Shown: piece after piece, positions 47,935-57,304 of the stretch
Position numbering within the stretch: position 1 is the stretch's first letter
How the letters are laid out: every line of letters starts with the position of its first letter
NCBI GenBank assembly: GCA_002256395.1
Contig: NKJG01000003.1
Location: 62,001-126,000, forward strand
Length of the DNA: 64,000 nt
From: Bacteroidetes bacterium B1(2017)
GTDB lineage: Bacteria > Bacteroidota > Bacteroidia > UKL13-3
Reading direction: 5' to 3'
Notes under the pieces: generated by a model
Told to the model about the DNA's origin: nothing
What the model saw: the letters and a program-made list of their open reading frames with translations, nothing else
Database searches by the model: none
Position numbers and translations under genes: made by a program

Positions 47935-49815
47935 TTACCTATTTGGAAGAAATTTAATTTCTGTTAAACCCAATGGAAGTTGCTCTTGACAAAAGCTTCC
48001 ATGGGTGCAAATTGAATTTAGGCTTAAAATATCCTGGACTAAATTTTTATAGGAAACTGGATAAATAATTAATGAATAGCCTTGGGCTTGTTTTTCTTCC
48101 AAGAATTTAGCCGTTTCATGGGTGTAAATAGAGGCGACAAAAGGGGCAAAAAAGCCAGTTTGTTCATACCCCATTTTATAATTTAGGTACCCATCGGCAT
48201 CACTAATCAATAAAACTTTAGAGGAATAATGTTCCTTTAAGTAGCCATTAATTTGAGTAATCTGAATTTCAAACTCTTTCCCTTCATTGAATTTACCGCT
48301 CAAAAATTTGTCTTGAACCAATCTTACTTTGGTTTTTATTTCGGCACTAAAATTTAAACAAATGGCTATACTCATGAAAGCTCCTAGGTATATGCCTGTT
48401 TTAGATTTATTATTTGCCTCATAAATTACATCGAGGCAAAGAAACAGGATAAACAAAAAGATGCCCGAAATATTTAGCAGATTATGCTCATGTGAGCGGC
48501 CAAAGAAATAAGCAAGTTGAATACATGCAAACCCAATAAGGAGAAATCCAAGAGGCTTGTTTTTAAAGTGTTTATATAATACCCAATTGGCCAAAGGAAG
48601 CGAAAAGGCAATGATCCAAAAGGATGAAAATAGGCCTATAGGTAAGAAGCCAATATGTAAATTAGCATACATTTTTCCTGCAGCAGAGTCAATGGTTCCA
48701 AACAAAAAAAGGTGAAAAGTAATGGCAATAAGGGGGATGAGGATTAATTTTCCAAGCTCAAAAATGAGTAGTTTTTTACCTTTTTTTATACTAGGTTCAA
48801 ATAGAATAAAACTTAGAATTAACAAATAAAGAGCTAGGTATAACAAGCCCCAAGTGTCGTCTGCCATGTATACTAAGGAAAATCCAATTGAACTTAATAT
48901 ATGTGTAAAGCCAAAACGCCAAATTAAAAAAACCAAAGGAACCCATAAATCTAATCGTAAACAAGAAACTTGAGGCAAGCTAACTGGTCCATCTGTAATG
49001 GAAATAATACGCACCACTAAAAGGCAAAGCATAAACCAATTTGCGAAAGTTTTATTAGCGAAAACATGCTTTGCAACTAGATTATATAAAAGTAAATAGA
49101 AGGAGAAAATAACGATTAGCATTAGTTTCATTTCTTCAATAGTTAATCGTAATTTTTGAAATGCAACAAATACATAGGTACTTAACAAGTTGTATTGCAT
49201 GAAAAAAGAACCAAAGGCTTCTCCTTGCCTAATTTTATTGGCAGGAGCAAGCATAAAGCTGTAATCAAAACTGCTTGCTTGGCTACTAATTAGCCACCCA
49301 ATAAGGCAAAATAAAGCAAACAAAAATAGGGTCTGAACCCAATTTTGGAAGCTTGAAAAAGTAGTTTTTGCTTGCTTGTAAAGAACCAAAAGTAACAAGC
49401 TTAGGATAGTTAAAATCACTAAAAAGGTATCGAGGTTTATAAAGGCACCGCTTACCCAATAGTGATGTGCAAAAACGCCAAAAATACCAATTGAATAAAG
49501 TATGAATAAGTAGAAATTATTTAGGATTGAAATAGGTTTTTGAAACCACCTTGTAAGCAAAAATCCAATTCCTAAATAAATAGGCATACCAACAAATAAG
49601 ATGGGCAACTCGGCACCATCTGTTTCGCCTGCAAAAATCATATACCACGGATTTAGGTTGGGTACAAGTGAGCATTTGTAGGTGTGAATATGCGGCGAGA
49701 AAAAGGCAAATAAGAAATAGAATACTAAAAATAAAGCATTCAAAATAAGAATAGAACTAGGTTCAAGAATTGTTTTATAAGGCCAAGCTCGCCTAATCTT
49801 AGGGCTATCAATCAT
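47935..49815 (-). CDS. Large polytopic membrane protein, hypothetical
   Basis: 626 aa, more than 10 TM segments plus C-terminal soluble domain; within a glycosyltransferase block. Confidence 0.6.
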   Translation of the reverse strand: MIDSPKIRRAWPYKTILEPSSILILNALFLVFYFLFAFFSPHIHTYKCSLVPNLNPWYMIFAGETDGAELPILFVGMPIYLGIGFLLTRWFQKPISILNNFYLFILYSIGIFGVFAHHYWVSGAFINLDTFLVILTILSLLLLVLYKQAKTTFSSFQNWVQTLFLFALFCLIGWLISSQASSFDYSFMLAPANKIRQGEAFGSFFMQYNLLSTYVFVAFQKLRLTIEEMKLMLIVIFSFYLLLYNLVAKHVFANKTFANWFMLCLLVVRIISITDGPVSLPQVSCLRLDLWVPLVFLIWRFGFTHILSSIGFSLVYMADDTWGLLYLALYLLILSFILFEPSIKKGKKLLIFELGKLILIPLIAITFHLFLFGTIDSAAGKMYANLHIGFLPIGLFSSFWIIAFSLPLANWVLYKHFKNKPLGFLLIGFACIQLAYFFGRSHEHNLLNISGIFLFILFLCLDVIYEANNKSKTGIYLGAFMSIAICLNFSAEIKTKVRLVQDKFLSGKFNEGKEFEIQITQINGYLKEHYSSKVLLISDADGYLNYKMGYEQTGFFAPFVASIYTHETAKFLEEKQAQGYSLIIYPVSYKNLVQDILSLNSICTHGSFCQEQLPLGLTEIKFLPNR

Positions 49816-49817
49816 TT

Positions 49818-50531
49818 TTAGGCCTTAAATAAACCATATTTTAAAATGCAATACCCCGCTCTAATGCCATCTTTCCAATTAATTTTTTTGCCTTCGGCGT
49901 AAGTTCTTCCATAATATGAAATTCCTACCTCGTAAACCCTAATATTAGGAATGCGGCTCATTTTGGCTGTTACTTCTGGTTCAAAGCCAAATCGTTTTTC
50001 CTCTAGCTTCATTCCTTTTAGTATTGGAGCTTTAAAGAGTTTGTAGCATGTTTCCATATCTGTAAGATTTAGATTGGTAAACATATTGCTCGAAAAAGTT
50101 AGCAGTTTATTGCCAATAGAATGCCAGAAAAACAAAATTCTGTGAGCGTTACCACCCATAAATCTTGATCCATACACCACATCGGCATATCCATCCAAAA
50201 TGGGTTTCAATAAGATATTTATTTCATTCGGGTCGTATTCTAAATCGGCATCTTGTACAATAATAAAATCGCCGGTGGCTTGCGCTATTCCTGTATGTAT
50301 GGCCGCGCCTTTACCTTGATTAACACTATGCGAAACATGTTTTATGTGGGTTTTATGTTGGCGGTACGATTCAATAACTTTTTCTGTATCATCCGTTGAG
50401 CAGTCGTTCACCAAAATCACTTCTTTCTCTAGTCCTTGCTGCAAAACAACTGCGTCTACCTTTTCCAAAATATGGTGTATGGTTTTAGCCTCATTATAGG
50501 CAGGAATGATAATACTTAATTTTTGGGCCAT
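49818..50531 (-). CDS. Family 2 glycosyltransferase (dolichyl-phosphate mannosyltransferase-like)
   Basis: [56 protein letters not shown]; start trimmed to [13 protein letters not shown]. Confidence 0.92.
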   Translation of the reverse strand: MAQKLSIIIPAYNEAKTIHHILEKVDAVVLQQGLEKEVILVNDCSTDDTEKVIESYRQHKTHIKHVSHSVNQGKGAAIHTGIAQATGDFIIVQDADLEYDPNEINILLKPILDGYADVVYGSRFMGGNAHRILFFWHSIGNKLLTFSSNMFTNLNLTDMETCYKLFKAPILKGMKLEEKRFGFEPEVTAKMSRIPNIRVYEVGISYYGRTYAEGKKINWKDGIRAGYCILKYGLFKA

Positions 50532-50602
50532 TGAAAAAATTTGAGCGAAGGTAATAAAATGCCTTGGTTTTAATAAATTCAAAAGATTATGTACTTTGCC
50601 GC

Positions 50603-51571
50603 ATGCAACATAAGGTTCAACTTTCTTTTGTGGTGCCTCTTTACAACGAGGCTCAAACCATTGAACAACTTATTACTAGATTGCAAGCTGTTTTAAACAC
50701 CATGAGTTTGCCTACCGAGGTGGTTTTGGTGGATGATGGCAGCGATGATTCAACGACTATAGCCATGAATGCCATTGCACTTGAGGATGCAAGGTTTCAA
50801 GCTGTTTTTTTATCTAGAAATCATGGACATCAATTGGCTATTACTGCAGGATTAAAAATGGCAAGAGGTTCAAAAGCGGTGTTAATTTTAGATGGCGATT
50901 TGCAAGATCCTCCCGAGTTGGTTCAGGCTTTTTTAGAGAAAATGGAGGAAGGCTTTGAGGTTGTTTATGGCATACGAACCAATAGAAAGGAATCGTGGTT
51001 GAAGCGTTTTGCTTACTTTAGTTTTTATCGAATTTTAAAACAATTTGGCAATATTTATCTTCCACCAGATTCTGGAGATTTTGCCTTATTAAGTCGCAAA
51101 GTGGTAGATTATTTAAACCTGTTACCCGAGCAAAATAGATATTTACGCGGCATGCGTGCTTGGATTGGTTTTAAGCAAACAGGTATTCCGTATGAACGTG
51201 ATCAACGCTTTGCCGGAAAGTCTAAATACTCATTAAAGCGCTTGGTAGAATTAGCTTATAGCGGATTGTTTAATTTTAGCAGTTTCCCTATTAAATTTAT
51301 AACACGATTGGGTGTAGTGGCCATATTGGTTTCATTGGCCTACCTAATTTATGTGCTGGTTTCTAAGTTTATTTATGGCAATGTACCTACTGGCTTTACA
51401 GCTTTATTGATGGCTATTATTTTGTTTAGTGGGGTTCAACTTATTTCATTAGGTATTATTGGCGAATACGTACTACGCATTTACCAGCAAAGTCAAGGGC
51501 GCCCCTTGTTTATTATTGATAAAGTTATTAAAGATCAAACCTTAATTAATGGACAAGAATTATTACCATGA
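50603..51571 (+). CDS. Family 2 glycosyltransferase (DPM1/ArnC-like) with two C-terminal TM segments
   Basis: [48 protein letters not shown]; start trimmed to MQHKVQLSF. Confidence 0.93.
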   Translation: MQHKVQLSFVVPLYNEAQTIEQLITRLQAVLNTMSLPTEVVLVDDGSDDSTTIAMNAIALEDARFQAVFLSRNHGHQLAITAGLKMARGSKAVLILDGDLQDPPELVQAFLEKMEEGFEVVYGIRTNRKESWLKRFAYFSFYRILKQFGNIYLPPDSGDFALLSRKVVDYLNLLPEQNRYLRGMRAWIGFKQTGIPYERDQRFAGKSKYSLKRLVELAYSGLFNFSSFPIKFITRLGVVAILVSLAYLIYVLVSKFIYGNVPTGFTALLMAIILFSGVQLISLGIIGEYVLRIYQQSQGRPLFIIDKVIKDQTLINGQELLP

Positions 51572-52298
51572 ATATTTTGAGTTAGAGCGCACTCATTGGT
51601 GGTTTTTGGCTCGAACCAAAATTCTTGAAACACAAATTGTTCAATTGTTAAAGGATACACCCAATGCGAGCATATTAAACATTGGTGCTGCCACAGGTGC
51701 AAGCAGCGAAATGCTCAGCAAATTTGGGAAAGTTACCTCCATAGAATACGAGGCTGAATGCATTGCCTTTGTAAAAGATAAAATTTCTTTTACGATAGAA
51801 GAAGGGACAATTTTAGATTTAAACTACCCAGAAAATTCCTTCGATTTAGTATGTGCCTTTGATGTAGTGGAACATGTGGCAGAAGATGAATTGGCCTTAA
51901 AAGAAATGCACCGCGTATGCAAAATAAATGGGCATGTAATACTTACGGTGCCAACCTTTATGAGCCTTTGGAGCAAACACGATGAAGTGAACCATCACGT
52001 TAAGCGCTATCAATTAAACGAGCTAAAAGCTTTGGTTCAGCCAACTTTAGAACCTGTGTTTTTGAGCTATTTTAATACGTGGTTATTCCTGCCAATTTAT
52101 TTGGTACGTCAATTCTCAAATGCCTTGCCTAATATGGTCAAACGTAGTGGTTCAGGTTCCGATTTTGGACTCGTTAAATCGCAATTTATAAATACCTTTT
52201 TCTACAAGCTATTTGTTTCAGAAAACTGGTTTTTACGCAAAAGAATTAGCTTGCCTATTGGCGTTTCTGCATTGGCAATTTGGAAAAAGAAAGCCTAG
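51549..52298 (+). CDS. Class I SAM-dependent methyltransferase
   Basis: [75 protein letters not shown]; 23-bp overlap with GT2. Confidence 0.9.
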   Translation: MDKNYYHEYFELERTHWWFLARTKILETQIVQLLKDTPNASILNIGAATGASSEMLSKFGKVTSIEYEAECIAFVKDKISFTIEEGTILDLNYPENSFDLVCAFDVVEHVAEDELALKEMHRVCKINGHVILTVPTFMSLWSKHDEVNHHVKRYQLNELKALVQPTLEPVFLSYFNTWLFLPIYLVRQFSNALPNMVKRSGSGSDFGLVKSQFINTFFYKLFVSENWFLRKRISLPIGVSALAIWKKKA

Positions 52299-53671
52299 TC
52301 GTCTTTCTTTTTCTTGGCATCAAACAACTCGTCTTTGCTAACTTCCTTAATCACTTCATCGTGTTTTAAGGTCTTAGAAATAGCACTGTAGGGGCCAGAA
52401 ATTAGGATGTCATCCGCTTTCAAACCTTCTACAATTTGAATAAACTTATCGTCTTGTACGCCAGTTTTTACTTTTCTAATTTTAGCTTTATTATCTTGTT
52501 TAACAAACACAACCTCAATATCGTCTTTGGTATTTTCGAGTTTTGGTTTTTTATCCTTGCTATCGTCTTCCTTCACAAGGGTATCCAAAGCGCTTAATGG
52601 ACGAACTGTTACAGCCTCAATTGGCACAGCTAATACATCGTGAACATGTTCTGTTTGTATTTCAACACTTGCGCTCATACCTGGTCTAAATACCGATTTA
52701 CGTTTGCCAAATTGAGCGGTTAAATCGGCATAGCTGCTGCGTAAGATTCTAATTTTTACAACAAAATTTGTTACTTGATCACTTGTAGTTGCTGCCGATG
52801 TAGTAGCACTATTAGCAATTTCTGTAACCATTCCTTTAAATTTTCTATTAGGGTAGGCATCAACTTCAATTTCGGCAGTATCGCCCATACCAACTTTAAT
52901 AATATCGTTTTCGTTTACATCTACGCTAACCTCCATATCGTTAAGGTTGGCAATGCGCATCATTTCTGTACCTGCCATTTGTGAAGTACCCACTACACGT
53001 TCGCCCTTTTCAACTACTAACTTAGATACTATTCCACTTACAGGTGCAAATATTTCGGTTCGCAACAAACTCTTGCGCGATTCTTTTAAAGTAGCTTCAA
53101 AGCTCTTTACATTATATTCGGCGGCCATCACAGTTTGCTTGCCAGCCTCTACTTCGGCTTTCGAATTTAAGAAGGTACTTTTAGCAGTTTCAAATTCACC
53201 ATCTGAGATTAATTTTTGATCGTGCATTTTCTTATTGCGTTCATACGCCAATGAAATTTCTTGAAACTTTGCTTCGGCCTGAGCCAAGCGAGCGCGAGAA
53301 GAAGACAGGTTTGCCTTGGTATTGTTTAAAGAAGCCTCAGACCTGTCCAAAGCCGATTGATACAACTCAGGATCTATGCGTGCGAGTAATTTTCCAGCAA
53401 CAACAGAATCACCTTCTTTTACATATAACTCTCTAATTTCACCCGACACATCAGAGCTAATTTTTACTTCTTTTTCTGGCTGAACTCTACCATTCGCCGA
53501 AACAGTTTCGATGATGGTTTTGCGTTCTACCTTAGCTATAGTAACTGGTGTACCTTCAGGTTTGCCAATCCAACCTGCTTTTTTGCCAATAACGGCAATA
53601 GTAATTAATACTACCACTGCTCCAATTCCAATAAACAGGAGCTTATTATTTTTTTTCTTTACTTGGGTCAT
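52295..53671 (-). CDS. HlyD/MacA-like periplasmic adaptor
   Basis: SSDVSGEIRELYVKEGDSVVAGKLLARIDPELYQSALDRSEASL; IFAPVSGIVSKLVVEKGERVVG. Confidence 0.92.
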   Translation of the reverse strand: MTQVKKKNNKLLFIGIGAVVVLITIAVIGKKAGWIGKPEGTPVTIAKVERKTIIETVSANGRVQPEKEVKISSDVSGEIRELYVKEGDSVVAGKLLARIDPELYQSALDRSEASLNNTKANLSSSRARLAQAEAKFQEISLAYERNKKMHDQKLISDGEFETAKSTFLNSKAEVEAGKQTVMAAEYNVKSFEATLKESRKSLLRTEIFAPVSGIVSKLVVEKGERVVGTSQMAGTEMMRIANLNDMEVSVDVNENDIIKVGMGDTAEIEVDAYPNRKFKGMVTEIANSATTSAATTSDQVTNFVVKIRILRSSYADLTAQFGKRKSVFRPGMSASVEIQTEHVHDVLAVPIEAVTVRPLSALDTLVKEDDSKDKKPKLENTKDDIEVVFVKQDNKAKIRKVKTGVQDDKFIQIVEGLKADDILISGPYSAISKTLKHDEVIKEVSKDELFDAKKKKDD

Positions 53672-53687
53672 GTTCGTTTGCGTAGAA

Positions 53688-55136
53688 TTAATAAAGCGAT
53701 TTGCCTGAATAAAAATCTAGAACTTTTCTTCTAAAAACAAGTTCGTATTTTGCTTGGGTATAATCGGCCTGAGCGCGAATGTAGCTGTTTTTTGTGTTTA
53801 AATAATCAGCCATGCTCATGCCACCCAATTCAAATTGTTTATCAGCCACATCAAAAGCCTCTTTGTTGGCATCTAGGTTCTCTTGATTGGCAGCAAATTT
53901 TTTGTAGGCCGATTTAAAATCAACATAGGATTGAGCTATGCTGCGATATAAATTGTTCTTAACTAATTTCTCTGAAAGTTTGTTGTTTTGATAGCTGATT
54001 CTAGTTTTTTGAATATTTGTATTTACACTCCAACCATTAAATACAGGAACACTTAAATTTAAGCCAATATTACTACCTAAATTTCTATTAAATTGATCGT
54101 TAAAGGATGTTACTTGGTAGCTTGAGTAGCCAGTAGGAGTGACAGTATATACGGGAATAGGGGTGCTATTATATTCGCCAACTCCAATAAGGGTGTTTTT
54201 ATATTGCATATCACCCACACCTGTCTGACTTTGAGTTGAATAAAACGAAGATAAACTTCCAGAGAGTGAAAGTCTAGGTGAACGTCCACCTTGAGCCATC
54301 ATATGTTGTATTTCTGAGCTACGCACACGTTGTTCTGCAGCTAAAACATCTGGACTTTGTTTGCTAAATTCATCAAACAAGGCATCAATTGTTTTAGGTT
54401 CATCTTCAATATTTAAATCGGCCGTGTTTGGAATTTCAACTACATTAGAAAGGTCAGGTTTAATTTCAATAAGTAGCCATAACTCAAGGTAGGCTTGCAT
54501 AACCGCATTTTCGGCATTTACGGCCACTAGTTCTTCACTCGATAATTGAGCACGTAGTTGTAGGTATTTACTTTTATTGCTGCTTCCTAATTCGTAGAGT
54601 CTTTTTTGTCTTTCGGCCTGAGCCATAGAGGATGCCACTCTAGCTTTTGCCGAACTCATTAGCTCAATATTTTGAAGAACACGTAAATAGGCATTGCACA
54701 CATTTAGCGTAATATTGTTTTTGGTTTGTTCCAAATCTTTTTGGCTCGCCATCATATTCGATTGCTGCAATCGAACATTATTTACATTCTGAAACCCATT
54801 AAATAAGGGCATGCTACTGTTTAATCCAAAGGAGTTGGTTCTAAAGGCTACACCTTCTTTTGCAATATTGGTGGCAGGGTTAATGGCAAAACCCGTTTGC
54901 CAATTATTGCTTACATTTCCATTTAAAGTTGGCAATAAGGCCATCTTACTTTGAAAATAATCGGCTTTTGTACTTTGGGTAGAAAGAGTTTGTTGCTGAA
55001 TAGTAATATTCTTGCTAAGCGCTTGTTCTACACAGGCCTTAAGGCTCCAAATTTTTTGTTCTTGAGCAAAAATGCTGGTCGCCCCAAGAAAACAAATTCC
55101 CACAAGGGCAGTAATTTTTTTGAATATTTGAACCAT
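53688..55136 (-). CDS. TolC family outer-membrane protein
   Basis: IWSLKACVEQALSKNITIQQQ, GFAINP, duplicated coiled-coil repeats, SVPVFNGWS. Confidence 0.9.
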   Translation of the reverse strand: MVQIFKKITALVGICFLGATSIFAQEQKIWSLKACVEQALSKNITIQQQTLSTQSTKADYFQSKMALLPTLNGNVSNNWQTGFAINPATNIAKEGVAFRTNSFGLNSSMPLFNGFQNVNNVRLQQSNMMASQKDLEQTKNNITLNVCNAYLRVLQNIELMSSAKARVASSMAQAERQKRLYELGSSNKSKYLQLRAQLSSEELVAVNAENAVMQAYLELWLLIEIKPDLSNVVEIPNTADLNIEDEPKTIDALFDEFSKQSPDVLAAEQRVRSSEIQHMMAQGGRSPRLSLSGSLSSFYSTQSQTGVGDMQYKNTLIGVGEYNSTPIPVYTVTPTGYSSYQVTSFNDQFNRNLGSNIGLNLSVPVFNGWSVNTNIQKTRISYQNNKLSEKLVKNNLYRSIAQSYVDFKSAYKKFAANQENLDANKEAFDVADKQFELGGMSMADYLNTKNSYIRAQADYTQAKYELVFRRKVLDFYSGKSLY

Positions 55137-55149
55137 TGATTAAATTTGG

Positions 55150-55794
55150 TTGATCGGTTTATGGGCAAAAATAATGTTTAAATACACAATACCTGCTATT
55201 CTTCATTGGCTAATGCCAACCTATACATGGAAGGTTAAAACAAAGGATAAGCAGCTTTTTTTAACTTTTGATGATGGTCCACACCCTCAAATAACGCCAT
55301 GGGTGCTGGCTTTGCTAAAAGAATACGATGCCAAAGCTACCTTTTTTTGCGTTGCAGATAATGTAAAAAAATTTCCAGAAACGTATAAAGAAGTGCTGAA
55401 CCAAGGCCATACCACAGGAAATCATAGTTTTCATCACCTAAATGGCTGGAAAACAAATACTCAGCCTTATTTGGCAGATGTTGAGCTTGCTAGCGAATAT
55501 ATTTCTAGTAATTTATTTCGGCCCCCTTATGGTAGAATTAGGCGCCAACAAGCAAAGGCCTTGCAGGACAAATACAAAATAATAATGTGGAATAGGCTTA
55601 GTCGCGATTACGAAAAGAACTTAAATGTAAACGAAAGTCTTGCTCAAATGAAACAAGTTGACAATGGAAGTATTTTGGTTTTTCATGATTCTGAAAAGTC
55701 CTTCGAAAATTTAAAAGTACTACTTCCTGAATTACTATCTTTTTATAAACAGGAAGGCTATCAAATGCTATCCATACCAAATACACTTGCATGA
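55150..55794 (+). CDS. Polysaccharide deacetylase family protein
   Basis: LFLTFDDGPHPQITPWVLALLKEYDAKATFFCVADNV; GNHSFHHLNGW; FRPPYGRI (NodB homology). Confidence 0.93.
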   Translation: MIGLWAKIMFKYTIPAILHWLMPTYTWKVKTKDKQLFLTFDDGPHPQITPWVLALLKEYDAKATFFCVADNVKKFPETYKEVLNQGHTTGNHSFHHLNGWKTNTQPYLADVELASEYISSNLFRPPYGRIRRQQAKALQDKYKIIMWNRLSRDYEKNLNVNESLAQMKQVDNGSILVFHDSEKSFENLKVLLPELLSFYKQEGYQMLSIPNTLA

Positions 55795-56885
55795 TTGAGT
55801 TAGTTATAATCTTAATTGCTTGGTTATATGTACTACTCCAGCTGCTTGTTTTAGCGGGGTATTTATCGGATAGACCCAAGGCTTTGCTGTTAAAGGAAAT
55901 GCCTAAAGTAGCAATTTTAATTGCAGCCCGAAACGAAGAAAAATCTATAGGCGGCTGCCTGGCATCCATTGTAAAATTAAACTACCCTAAAGATTTATTA
56001 GAAGTGTGGGTAGGCAACGATTCTTCTGAGGATAATACGGCTTCAATAGTTCAGGAATTTTCAAATCAATATCCATTTATTCATTTGTTTTCTGTCACAA
56101 CTAATTTGGGTTCGGCCAAGGCTAAAGGAAATGTTTTGGCCCATTTGGTTCAGCAAAGTACTAGTCCATTTATTTTTGTAACCGACGCAGATATTGAAGT
56201 TCCTACCGACTGGATTGCTCATTTACTACCGCACTTGCAAAACGAAAATAGGGGGATAGTAAGTGGTACCACTTTGGTTGATGGCTCAACAAGCTTTGCT
56301 AAATGGCAAGGTTTAGAATGGTGTTTAGGCAATGGGTACTTAATAGGTTTAGACCAATTGGGAATGAAAAGTACCGCTGTTGGAAATAATATGTGTTTTA
56401 CACGAGAGGCTTATTTGGCTACTGGCGGTTATGAGTCTATGCCATTTTCGGTGACTGAAGATTTTCAATTGTTTAAAGCAATACGACAAAAAGGTTATTC
56501 TAGCTTAAATATGTTAGAACCAAATTCATTAACAATTTCTACTGCACAAAATAACCTTCCATCCTTTTTGCATCAGCGAAAACGTTGGATGATAGGCGCC
56601 CAAGATTTGCCTTGGTATTGGCTATTTGTTTTTGGGTTACAGGCCTTGTTTTATCCTGCTTTACTTGCTTTGTTTTTTATGTTACCAAAAATGGCCATCC
56701 TACTTTTGCTAACAAAAATGCTAGTACAATCTATTTACTTACTACTAATTCATAAACGCATACGCAGAAGAATAAATTTGTTTGAGTTTATAAGTTTTGA
56801 AGCCTATACTTTTTTTACGCAATTATTCATGATTGGTTTTTATTTGTTGCCAATAAAAATGGATTGGAAAAAGCGCAGGTATTAA
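55791..56885 (+). CDS. Family 2 glycosyltransferase, membrane-bound
   Basis: VAILIAARNEEKSIGGCLASIVKLNYPKDLLEVWVGNDSSEDNT; VTDADIEVP; QRKRWMIGAQ. Confidence 0.92.
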   Translation: MIELVIILIAWLYVLLQLLVLAGYLSDRPKALLLKEMPKVAILIAARNEEKSIGGCLASIVKLNYPKDLLEVWVGNDSSEDNTASIVQEFSNQYPFIHLFSVTTNLGSAKAKGNVLAHLVQQSTSPFIFVTDADIEVPTDWIAHLLPHLQNENRGIVSGTTLVDGSTSFAKWQGLEWCLGNGYLIGLDQLGMKSTAVGNNMCFTREAYLATGGYESMPFSVTEDFQLFKAIRQKGYSSLNMLEPNSLTISTAQNNLPSFLHQRKRWMIGAQDLPWYWLFVFGLQALFYPALLALFFMLPKMAILLLLTKMLVQSIYLLLIHKRIRRRINLFEFISFEAYTFFTQLFMIGFYLLPIKMDWKKRRY

Positions 56886-56935
56886 ATAAAATTTATAGTT
56901 ACTTTTGTTAATCATTATTTTTAATCCTTAAAAAC

Positions 56936-57202
56936 ATGAAACTAATTAGCACACTATTTGAATTAATTGGTTGGGTTAGAATTGTATTATCTCCCTTAAT
57001 TATGGGCGTGGTAGCAGGTGGAGTAATTTATATTAATTGGCCTACCCCAGTTGGCTTTGTAATTGGACTTTTAGTTGCGGTTTTAGGATTAGTTTTGGGA
57101 ATTATTTGGGCCACTCGTGTCTACAAAAAACAAGGTACGATTAGTTTCCTCGCACGAATAATGGCCACCCCAGAATTAGAAGATAAGCCCTCCAAGACTT
57201 AA
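56936..57202 (+). CDS. Small two-TM hypothetical membrane protein
   Basis: 88 aa with two hydrophobic segments. Confidence 0.6.
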   Translation: MKLISTLFELIGWVRIVLSPLIMGVVAGGVIYINWPTPVGFVIGLLVAVLGLVLGIIWATRVYKKQGTISFLARIMATPELEDKPSKT

Positions 57203-57208
57203 TTTAGG

Positions 57209-57254
57209 TCTCACGCAGATTACGCAGATGGGAGCAGATTTTCGCAGAAAGATT
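57209..57254. repeat. Degenerate CGCAGAT short tandem repeat
   Basis: TCTCACGCAGATTACGCAGATGGGAGCAGATTTTCGCAGAAAGATT: four imperfect copies of (C/A)GCAGAT at about 10-bp spacing. Confidence 0.75.
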
Positions 57255-57304
57255 AGGAGTGTCAATAATTGTCCCCATGCTTCATGCCTCACGCTTTCAC
57301 GCCT

